NCBI GenBank assembly: GCA_963776565.1
Contig: CAVZNF010000005.1
Location: 372,001 to 436,000, forward strand
From: GMQP-bins7 sp963776565
Lineage (GTDB): Bacteria; Actinomycetota; Thermoleophilia; Gaiellales; Gaiellaceae
Length of the DNA: 64,000 nucleotides
Direction: 5' to 3'
Part shown: in pieces, positions 58,129 through 64,000 of the stretch
Layout: each line of letters starts with the position of its first letter
Numbering within the stretch: position 1 is the first letter of the stretch
The notes under the pieces: model-generated
What the model saw: the letters and a program-made list of their open reading frames with translations, nothing else
What the model was told of the DNA's origin: nothing
Databases searched by the model: none
Translations under genes and position numbers: made by a program

Positions 58129-58623
58129 CTATGGAGGGCCCGAGTGCAGGAATGCCCACTGGACTGACCCTCGAGTCGGGGTAGATCGCGTCCGGATCAC
58201 CCCTTGACTGATTAGGAATCCACGCAGAGACACTGTTACTCGGCGGGAGCCGAGAGAGACGGAGTCGAGCGAGGCTAGAGCCCCCGCTTTCAGGCGCGTG
58301 ACGGGGAGCACCTCGAAGCGGCGGTACCAGTAGGAGTGAGCGGACGGGCGGGGTTGCCGGCGCGGGAGCAGGACCTGGCCGGTGTCTTGTAGGAGCCCCA
58401 TCTCTACGAGGGTCTGTAGAACGTCTCGGGCGTAATCTCTCCCCCTTCTCCTGGCTCCGGTCTTTCGCAGCCACCACTGGATGTGCGAGAGGGTGAGCGG
58501 GATCTTCTCTACGTCGCCGCGTCGCCAGTTCCCGCGATTCCCCACCACGTACTCGAGCATCTTCACGGCGTCGCGCTGGATCTCGGTCCAGTCGTTTCGA
58601 TGCGGGAGGAGGGTCACGCGCAT
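58129..58623 (-). CDS. Winged-helix-like hypothetical phage protein
   Basis: 164 residues: MRVTLLPHRNDWTEIQRDAV, IPLTLSHIQWWLRKTGARRR, GRDYARDVLQTLVEMGLLQD and YWYRRFEVLPVTRLKAGALA. Looks like a winged helix of phage regulators. First gene at the right end of the element, 27 bp after dtd on the same strand, so it may be read from the dtd promoter. Confidence 0.5.
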   Translation of the reverse strand: MRVTLLPHRNDWTEIQRDAVKMLEYVVGNRGNWRRGDVEKIPLTLSHIQWWLRKTGARRRGRDYARDVLQTLVEMGLLQDTGQVLLPRRQPRPSAHSYWYRRFEVLPVTRLKAGALASLDSVSLGSRRVTVSLRGFLISQGVIRTRSTPTRGSVQWAFLHSGPP

Positions 58624-58650
58624 CGCGCACGCCCCTCGATGAGTGGTGCG

Positions 58651-59097
58651 CTACGTCTCCAAGATGATCGTGACGGGGCCGTCGTTGACGAGCGAGACGG
58701 CCATACGAGCTCCGAACTCCCCTGTCTGGACTGACGAGACGCCGGCTTCCCGCAGCGCCGCGCAGAAGTGCTCATAGAGCGGCTCAGCGACCTTAGGACG
58801 AGCCGCGAGGTGGAAGTCTGGTCTGGTTCCCCTCTGCCGCCTGCTATCGGCGATCAGCGTGAACTGGCTGACGACGAGAGCAGCGCCGGATGTGTCGAGG
58901 AGCGACCGGTCGAAGCGCCCGGCCTCGTTCTCGAAGATGCGAAGACGCGCGAGCTTGCCCGCCAGCAGTTCCGCCTCCGCCGTCGTGTCCGTAGCCGCGA
59001 CACCGAGCAGCACCAGGACGCCCGGACCGATCGACGCGGTGACCTCACTTGCAACCGAGACCGACGCTTCCCGGACGCGCTGGACGACGGCTCGCAC
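58651..59097 (-). CDS. dtd: D-aminoacyl-tRNA deacylase, hybrid chromosome/element gene
   Basis: 148 residues, full length. Removes D-amino acids from tRNA. MRAVVQRVREASVSVASEVT at the N-terminus; catalytic SQFTLIAD is chromosomal, while the C-terminal motif NDGPVTIILET comes from the element (below 58848). The frame stays intact over the junction. The element thus supplies its own dtd 3' end. GTG/ATG start near 59097 lies 2 bp from the TPR stop. Confidence 0.93.
   Translation of the reverse strand: MRAVVQRVREASVSVASEVTASIGPGVLVLLGVAATDTTAEAELLAGKLARLRIFENEAGRFDRSLLDTSGAALVVSQFTLIADSRRQRGTRPDFHLAARPKVAEPLYEHFCAALREAGVSSVQTGEFGARMAVSLVNDGPVTIILET
58840..58856. other. Right attachment junction
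   Basis: Minus-strand ...CTGATCGCC-GA-TAGCAGGCGG. Left of GA is chromosomal dtd, right of it element. Joined to the left junction it gives CTGATCGCCGACACGCGC, the inferred empty site. Confidence 0.6.
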
Positions 59098-59099
59098 GC

Positions 59100-59549
59100 C
59101 TATTCGAGCGCGTCGCCGTCGTTCGACGTCCGCGGTCGCAGCGAGCGCGCGAGCTTGATGTGCGGCGTCGCCTCCTCGCGACGACCCTGGTTTACGAGCG
59201 CACGCGCGAGCGCGTAGTGCGCGAACTCGTCGGCTGGGGCGAGCTCGACGAGCGCGCGGAACTCGGCCTCGGCCTCCTCCCAGCGCCCGATCCGGAAGTA
59301 GGCGATGCCAAGCGCCTCGCGAATCGAACGAGACGTCGGCTCGGCGCGCTTCGCCTTCTCGAGCGGGACGGTCGCCTGTGCGGGCATCCCGCTCCGCAGG
59401 TTGCTCCGCCCGAGCTGGAAGAGGTCGTAGGTCTCCGTCACAACGGGCTGCGTACGTCCCACTCGCTCGAGGTTCTCGCGACCCGCGCGACCACAGTCGG
59501 CGGCCAACCGCGATGCGACGGGCTCACCGGCGCGGACAGCGTCGGTCAT
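59100..59549 (-). CDS. TPR-repeat protein
   Basis: 149 residues from ATG 59549. Three tetratricopeptide units: ETYDLFQLGRSNLRSGMPAQ, IREALGIAYFRIGRWEEAEA and DEFAHYALARALVNQGRREE. Soluble scaffold of unknown partner. Lies between coaBC (overlap) and dtd. Confidence 0.85.
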   Translation of the reverse strand: MTDAVRAGEPVASRLAADCGRAGRENLERVGRTQPVVTETYDLFQLGRSNLRSGMPAQATVPLEKAKRAEPTSRSIREALGIAYFRIGRWEEAEAEFRALVELAPADEFAHYALARALVNQGRREEATPHIKLARSLRPRTSNDGDALE

Positions 59550-60709
59550 GGAGACGAGAGTAACCGCTCCACTTCGTCGAGCACAGCCGCCGCAACGACG
59601 CGCTTGGGCGCCTTCTCGATCAGACGCTCGCCCTCTTGAGATACGACGACGACCTCGTTGTCGGGCGCGTCGAATCCGATCTCGGAGCGGCTGACGTCGT
59701 TGAAGACGAAGATGTCGGCCTTCTTCGCCAGCCGCTTCTCGCGCGCTCGCTCGAGCCCTCCCTCGCCGGCGTCCGCGGCGAACCCGACGAGCACCTGCCC
59801 AGGCTTGCGGTCGGCTCCGATCGCTGCGAGGACGTCGGTCGTCGGCTCGAGCTCGACCGTCCACGTGGCGCCGTCCTTCGAGCGCTTCCCGTCCGACGGC
59901 GCGGACGGGCGGTAGTCCGCGACCGCTGCGGCCATGACGATCACATCGGCGTCGCCGCGCGCGAGCGCTTCCCGCTCGAGGTCGGCCGCGGTCGGCGTGA
60001 CGACGACGTTGACGCCAGGCGGCGCCGGCACAGAGAGGTTCGAGGCGAGCAGCGTGACGTCGGCCCCGCGGCGCTCGGCCTCCTCGGCGAGTGCGACGCC
60101 CATGCGCCCTGACGAGCGGTTGCCCACGTAGCGCACCGAGTCGAGGGGCTCACGCGTCCCGCCCGCGGAGACGAGAACGCGTTTCCCGATCAGGGCGCCG
60201 CCGGTCGCGGCCTGGAGGATCTGCTCGATTCGCTCGTGGATCTCGTCGGGCTCGACCATCCGCCCCAGTCCTTCTTCGCCCTCCGCGAGATCGCCGCTTG
60301 CCGGCCCGAGAATCTCGATGCCGCGATCGCGGAGGGTCGCGACGTTGGCCTGCGTTGCGGGATTCGCCCACATGCGGCTGTTCATCGCCGGTGCGACGAG
60401 CACCGGCCCGTCGTGCGCGAGCGCGGCTTCCGTCAGAAGGTCGTCGGCCAGGCCGTGCGCGAGCCGCGCAAGAGTGTTCGCGGTCAGCGGGGCGACAACG
60501 AGGACGTCCCAGCGCCCGAGATGCGGGTACGGATCGTCGGTCGGAGCCGTTCGAGCAAGCGCGTTGAAGGTCTCGGCGGTGACGAACCGCTCTGCACCGG
60601 CGGTGAGCACCGGCCGAACGTCGTGGCCGGCGCGAACGAGAAGGCGGACGAGCGTGCAGGCCTTGTAGGCCGCAATCCCGCCGGTCACTCCGAGCAGGAT
60701 GCGCGCCAC
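59546..60709 (-). CDS. coaBC: Phosphopantothenoylcysteine decarboxylase/synthetase
   Basis: 387 residues; CoA synthesis. CoaC: ILLGVTGGIAAYKACTLVRL, VVAPLTANTLARLAHGLADD and the PAMNSRMW motif. CoaB: KRVLVSAGGTREPLDSVRYV, NRSSGRMGVALAEEAERRGA and KKADIFVFNDVS. The active-site Cys of the E. coli CoaC flap is not present (GDLAEGEEGLGRM), a variation also known in mycobacteria. Confidence 0.94.
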   Translation of the reverse strand: MARILLGVTGGIAAYKACTLVRLLVRAGHDVRPVLTAGAERFVTAETFNALARTAPTDDPYPHLGRWDVLVVAPLTANTLARLAHGLADDLLTEAALAHDGPVLVAPAMNSRMWANPATQANVATLRDRGIEILGPASGDLAEGEEGLGRMVEPDEIHERIEQILQAATGGALIGKRVLVSAGGTREPLDSVRYVGNRSSGRMGVALAEEAERRGADVTLLASNLSVPAPPGVNVVVTPTAADLEREALARGDADVIVMAAAVADYRPSAPSDGKRSKDGATWTVELEPTTDVLAAIGADRKPGQVLVGFAADAGEGGLERAREKRLAKKADIFVFNDVSRSEIGFDAPDNEVVVVSQEGERLIEKAPKRVVAAAVLDEVERLLSSP

Positions 60710-60719
60710 GCGCCGTGCC

Positions 60720-60959
60720 TCAGCTCGAGGGAGCGAGCTGCCTGATCTTCCCGTTCGCGACTTCCTCCATGGCCATCGTGAGGTAGTTCTTCGAACGGGA
60801 CTCGATCAGCGGGGGCGGCGCTTCCTCGAAGCCGATGCCTTCGCCGAGCTGGTGGTGGTAGTTGTTGATCTGGCGGGCCCGCTTGGCTGCGATGAGAACC
60901 AGCGCGTAGCGGGAACCACCGACCTGTTCGAGGAGGTCGTCGAGGCGTGGGTAGATCAT
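60720..60959 (-). CDS. rpoZ: RNA polymerase omega subunit
   Basis: 79 residues: MIYPRLDDLLEQVGGSRYAL, VLIAAKRARQINNYHHQLGE and YLTMAMEEVANGKIRQL. Complete omega. Between gmk (ATG/TGA overlap) and coaBC, the usual actinobacterial order. Confidence 0.93.
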   Translation of the reverse strand: MIYPRLDDLLEQVGGSRYALVLIAAKRARQINNYHHQLGEGIGFEEAPPPLIESRSKNYLTMAMEEVANGKIRQLAPSS

Positions 60960-61543
60960 GGCCGCGCCATGGTACCTACACGCGCCACTTCACACTCGAC
61001 GAGGGCGGCAAGTGCGCTCGTCGCACGTTCCAGGTCGTCGTTTCGCACCATGTAGCGGAATTCGTGCGCCTGCTCGAGCTGCCGGCGCGCGAGCTCGATC
61101 CGCTCCCCGATCTCGCCCGTGCTCTCGGTATCCCTCTCGCGAAGCCGGCGCTCGAGCTCTTCGACGTCGGCAGCGATGAAGATCGTCACGCTCCGCGGAA
61201 CGTCGCGCTGCACGGTCAGCGCACCGTCGAGCTCAAGTTCCAGGATGCACACGCACTCGTCGTGCGCGATCCGGTCGATCTCGGAGCGCAGCGTCCCGTA
61301 CCGCCTGCCCGAGACGTACGGCACCCACTCGAGGAACTCGTCGTTCTCGATCCTCCGCGTGAACTCGTCGTCGGAGAGAAACCAGTAGTCGTGTCCGTCG
61401 ACCTCGCCGGGGCGCTGCGGACGCGTCGTCGCCGACACGGCGACCTCGAGCCCCGGCACCCGCTCGAGCAGGCCTTTGATCAGCGTCCCCTTCCCCGCAC
61501 CGGACGGGCCGGTGACGACGAAGACGGGCCGCGCTGACGGCAC
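60956..61543 (-). CDS. gmk: Guanylate kinase
   Basis: 195 residues from GTG 61543. P-loop VVTGPSGAGKGTLIKGLLER; GMP site SATTRPQRPGEVDGHDYWFL and VSGRRYGTLRSEID. Phosphorylates GMP to GDP. A longer upstream frame is an artefact that reads antisense of mihF. Confidence 0.95.
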   Translation of the reverse strand: MPSARPVFVVTGPSGAGKGTLIKGLLERVPGLEVAVSATTRPQRPGEVDGHDYWFLSDDEFTRRIENDEFLEWVPYVSGRRYGTLRSEIDRIAHDECVCILELELDGALTVQRDVPRSVTIFIAADVEELERRLRERDTESTGEIGERIELARRQLEQAHEFRYMVRNDDLERATSALAALVECEVARVGTMARP

Positions 61544-61548
61544 GCGGG

Positions 61549-61884
61549 CTAGCCGCGGTGGTTGAACAGATCGACCAGCTCGGTCCGCTGGCGCTCGGAA
61601 AGACCACCGACGGTCTTCGACTGGCTGATCCGACACTGATTCAGAAGCCGAGCAGCCTTCACGCGGCCGAACTTCGGCACGGCCATGAGCATGTCGAAGA
61701 CCTTGGCCGTTTCGACCCACTCGGGTGGGTCGAGCAGGATCGTCTCGATGCTCGCCTGACCCCCCTTGAGGTCGCGCTTGAGCTGCGCGCGTCGGACCCG
61801 GACGTCGTTCGCTCGCTGAAGCGCCTCCATCCTCTGGTCGAGTGAGCGCGCCGGTGCTTGCGCGTGCGACTTCGTCGTGACCAT
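61549..61884 (-). CDS. mihF: Actinobacterial integration host factor (mIHF)
   Basis: 111 residues: RRAQLKRDLKGGQASIETIL and the H2TH-like MLMAVPKFGRVKAARLLNQC, then SQSKTVGGLSERQRTELVDL. Nucleoid-associated protein typical of actinobacteria, located beside gmk as in Mycobacterium. Host factor for some phage integrases. Confidence 0.95.
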   Translation of the reverse strand: MVTTKSHAQAPARSLDQRMEALQRANDVRVRRAQLKRDLKGGQASIETILLDPPEWVETAKVFDMLMAVPKFGRVKAARLLNQCRISQSKTVGGLSERQRTELVDLFNHRG

Positions 61885-61972
61885 GAGCCGGACGAGTCTA
61901 CCAAGGTTCCCCTCGCGGTCAAGCGGAAGCGTTTTAGCCTATTTGCAGGACTTTTCCTGTTGTCCGGAGAGA

Positions 61973-62824
61973 CTACAGTTCTACGGCGGACGCCGATCCG
62001 CGCCCGATCACGTGCACTGCCTGTCTCGGCATGACCACGTCGGTCCCGACTTCCGCCCGGATGCGACCAGGCGCACGCGGGTCCGAGAAGAGGACGGTTC
62101 CGAGCGCGACGGCGCCTGCTCCGACCGACAGGAGGTCCACGACGTCTTCACCCGAGGCGACGCCACCCATCCCGACGATGGGCAGTTCGACCGCCTCCGC
62201 GCACGCGTGGACGCATGCGAGCGCGATGGGCTTGAGCGCCGGACCCGAGTACCCGCCCACACCGCGAGCGAGCTTCGGGCGGCACGACACCCCGTCGACG
62301 GCGAGACCGCGAATCGTGTTGATGAGCGAGAGGCCGTCCGCACCAGCGTCGGCGACCGCGCGAGCGGACTCCGCGATGTCCCACGTCGCGGGCGAGAGCT
62401 TCGCGTACAGCGGCTTGCCCGTGACAGCCCGAGCCGCGCCGACGAGCTGCGCGGCGGTCTCGGGCGCCTCCTCTACGTTCGGGCAGGACAGGTTCAGCTC
62501 GATGGTGACGACGTCGTCGTGTCCGTCGAGCCGTTCGCACATGTGCGCGAAGTCGGCAGCCGAGAAGCCTCCCACAGAGACCCAGATGGGGACGCCGAGC
62601 GCCGCGAGCCGCGGCAGGTTCTGCTCCAGGAACAGGTCGATGCCAGGGTTCTGGAGACCGATCGAGTTGAGCATCCCCGCGTCGGTCTCCGCGATGCGCG
62701 GTGGAGGGTTTCCCTCGCGTCGGAGCGGCGTGACCGTCTTCGTCACGAACGCGTCGAGGCTCTGGGCAACGTCCGGCGCGGTCAACGCGTCAAGGCACCC
62801 GGATGCATTGAGAAGTGGAATCAC
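61973..62824 (-). CDS. pyrD: Dihydroorotate dehydrogenase, class 1B catalytic subunit
   Basis: 283 residues from GTG 62824, which overlaps the pyrK stop. NPSGCLD-like LLNASGCLDALTAPDVAQSL, NPGIDLFLEQNLP, ELNLSCPNVEEAPETAAQLV, YAKLSPATWDI, INTIRGLAVDG and VGMGGVASGEDVVDLLSVGA. Class 1B enzymes pair with PyrK and use NAD. Confidence 0.95.
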   Translation of the reverse strand: MIPLLNASGCLDALTAPDVAQSLDAFVTKTVTPLRREGNPPPRIAETDAGMLNSIGLQNPGIDLFLEQNLPRLAALGVPIWVSVGGFSAADFAHMCERLDGHDDVVTIELNLSCPNVEEAPETAAQLVGAARAVTGKPLYAKLSPATWDIAESARAVADAGADGLSLINTIRGLAVDGVSCRPKLARGVGGYSGPALKPIALACVHACAEAVELPIVGMGGVASGEDVVDLLSVGAGAVALGTVLFSDPRAPGRIRAEVGTDVVMPRQAVHVIGRGSASAVEL

Positions 62825-63525
62825 GCGGCGTCCCGCAGCACGGGGCCGTCGATGCACAGCCGGACGTAGTGACCGTCGCGCTCGACGACGCAGCCGTAGC
62901 AGGCGCCGTAGCCGCACGCCATCGGCGCCTCCCACGCGAGCTGCGAGCGTGGAGAGAGTGCGCGGACCGCCTCGAGCATCGGCTCCGGCCCGCACGCGAA
63001 CACGTCGTGGGGCTCATCGGGAAGGAGCTCGGTCACGAGCCTCGGCTCGACGACGACGGCGGCACCGGGGAGAAGGCGCGCAGCCTCCGCGTGTCGATCG
63101 GAGCGGAACCCGAGGATCGCCGGCGGGTCGCCCAGCGACTGCGCGAGGTACGGCATCGGCGCGATCCCGATGCCGCCCGCGACGAGCAACGGCCGCTCGA
63201 CATCCAGGTCGAAGCCGTTGCCGAGCGGGCCGAGCACGTCGATTGCATCGCCGGGCCGGAGCTCGCACAGCGCACGTGTCCCCGGGCCGATCGGGTCGAG
63301 GAGGAAGGCAAGTTCGCCGGACGGCGCCTGGCAGAGACTCATCGGCCGCGGCAGCACACGGCCGGGTGCCTCGAGCATGAAGAACTGGCCGGGCGTGCCC
63401 GGCTCGATCGCGCCCCGCGCGAGTCGCAGCAGCGTGTACGGCCCGACCGCGTCGGCTGCGACAACGGCCAAGCGCTCCCTTCGGGCCTCGCGGCCGCCAA
63501 GTGACAGAGCGTCGTGAGGCGTCAT
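62821..63525 (-). CDS. pyrK: Dihydroorotate dehydrogenase electron-transfer subunit
   Basis: 234 residues. FAD domain LPRPMSLCQAPSGELAFLLD, NAD region LLVAGGIGIAPMPYLAQS, and the 2Fe-2S site MACGYGACYGCVVERDGHYV with a final Cys in RLCIDGPV. ATG 63525 overlaps the carB stop. Confidence 0.94.
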   Translation of the reverse strand: MTPHDALSLGGREARRERLAVVAADAVGPYTLLRLARGAIEPGTPGQFFMLEAPGRVLPRPMSLCQAPSGELAFLLDPIGPGTRALCELRPGDAIDVLGPLGNGFDLDVERPLLVAGGIGIAPMPYLAQSLGDPPAILGFRSDRHAEAARLLPGAAVVVEPRLVTELLPDEPHDVFACGPEPMLEAVRALSPRSQLAWEAPMACGYGACYGCVVERDGHYVRLCIDGPVLRDAA

Positions 63526-64000
63526 GCGTCGATCCCGATGCGCTCCTGGAGCGAGAGAGCGGACTCGGCGCGCGCGTTGGCGATCGCGTGCACAGCCGCC
63601 GCAGCCCCTGAGATCGTGGTCACGCACGGCACGCGCGCGACGAGCGCCGCCTCGCGGATGAGGTAGCCGTCGGCGCGTGCTCCACTTCCCTGCGGCGTGT
63701 TGACGACGAGGTCGCAACGTCCACTCCGGACGAGATCTACGACCGTCTCCTCTCCGCCAACGGCGTCGGCCACCTTGGTGATGTCGTCGATCTCGAGGCC
63801 GGCTGCGCGAAGCGTCCGCGCCGTCCCTTCGGTCGCGATCAGCTCGAATCCGAGCCCGGCGAGCGCCGCTGCGACTGGAACCGCCGCCGGCTTGTCCTCG
63901 TCCCGAACCGACAGGAACGCCGTTCCCGACGTGGGTAGCGGCCGCCCCGCGGCGCGTTCCGCCTTGGCCAGCGCGGTCGGGAGGTCAGCCGCGCTCGCCA
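63522..64000 (-). CDS. carB: Carbamoyl-phosphate synthase large subunit, C-terminal part
   Basis: The frame enters from the right edge and ends at TGA 63522. Visible: AKAERAAGRPLPTSGTAFLS, ELIATEGTARTLRAAGLEID, and VVNTPQGSGARADGYLIREA, the MGS-like allosteric domain. About 158 C-terminal residues of a roughly 1,070-residue protein. With pyrK and pyrD it forms a pyrimidine operon. Confidence 0.92.
   Translation of the reverse strand, partial: ASAADLPTALAKAERAAGRPLPTSGTAFLSVRDEDKPAAVPVAAALAGLGFELIATEGTARTLRAAGLEIDDITKVADAVGGEETVVDLVRSGRCDLVVNTPQGSGARADGYLIREAALVARVPCVTTISGAAAAVHAIANARAESALSLQERIGIDA

Larger units (their letters stand above)
44188..58848. mobile_element. 14.66 kb serine-integrase element inserted in dtd
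   Basis: The limits come from the two dtd copies. The left one lacks its N-terminus; the right one is a full gene whose C-terminal third differs from the left fragment (well over half identical). Within the limits lie integrase, excisionase-like, TerS and TerL genes, an M50-like protease, two glycosyltransferases and many small proteins. No portal, capsid, tail or lysis genes were recognised. Satellite or decayed prophage are the leading readings; integration into dtd with 3' replacement is read directly. Confidence 0.85.

Noticed and set aside
58013..58630. 205-residue minus-strand frame at the right end of the element
   Set aside because: Arg/Pro-rich shadow of the 58129-58623 gene, which has better coding character.
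44188..58848. Complete tailed prophage
   Set aside because: Too short, and no portal, capsid, tail or lysis genes were recognised.

Overview
The window is GC-rich and almost all genes run on the minus strand with tight, often GTGA or ATGA-coupled spacing. Gene content (mycobacterial-type integration host factor next to gmk-rpoZ-coaBC, RNase Y and RNase J together, a DUF503-rbfA-nrnA-truB-ribF block) and two secreted-protein types point to an actinobacterium, most likely class Thermoleophilia. That placement is inference from gene content, not a phylogeny. No rRNA, tRNA or CRISPR array was seen.

Layout. 1-7 kb: miaB (runs off the left edge), rny with a strongly hairpinned leader, recX-recA, thpR, cinA and a RodZ-like protein. 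7-13.6 kb: a cytochrome P450 and small membrane protein behind a complete BMP-family nucleoside-type ABC importer (binding protein, double ATPase, two permeases). 13.7-23.7 kb: ftsK, a nucleoside hydrolase, an MmcQ/YjbR protein, ribokinase, RNase J, dapA, mscL, dapB and an M16 peptidase. The importer, nucleoside hydrolase and ribokinase together suggest nucleoside uptake and ribose salvage. 23.9-27.6 kb: two secreted or surface proteins facing each other across a shared terminator, and a LuxR-type response regulator whose phospho-acceptor Asp is Glu. 27.7-33.5 kb: pnp, rpsO, then on the plus strand a coupled lepB-like, gamma-glutamyltransferase and APH-type kinase trio. 33.5-36 kb: an ABC-2 exporter. 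36-44 kb: ribF, truB, nrnA, rbfA, DUF503, infB, nusA, rimP and an EamA transporter.

44.19-58.85 kb is a 14.66 kb mobile element inserted by a large serine integrase inside dtd (D-aminoacyl-tRNA deacylase). The element carries a diverged 3' end of dtd, so an intact hybrid dtd is rebuilt at its right end while the displaced native 3' end lies beside the integrase. It encodes an excisionase-like protein, small and large terminase subunits, a small M50-like membrane metalloprotease, two unrelated GT-C glycosyltransferases, several tiny membrane proteins and repeated DNA boxes. I recognised no portal, capsid, tail or lysis gene, so it looks like a phage satellite or a decayed prophage. This is the most interesting part of the window.

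58.85-64 kb: the rest of dtd, a TPR protein, coaBC, rpoZ, gmk, mihF, pyrD, pyrK and the 3' part of carB, in one run of transcription.

Caution: many genes, including essential ones (ftsK, truB), are broken by single-base indels, densest at 6.9-13.6, 14-18 and 24-26.7 kb. Several fall in homopolymers. I treat most as sequence errors and give the joined extent of each gene.
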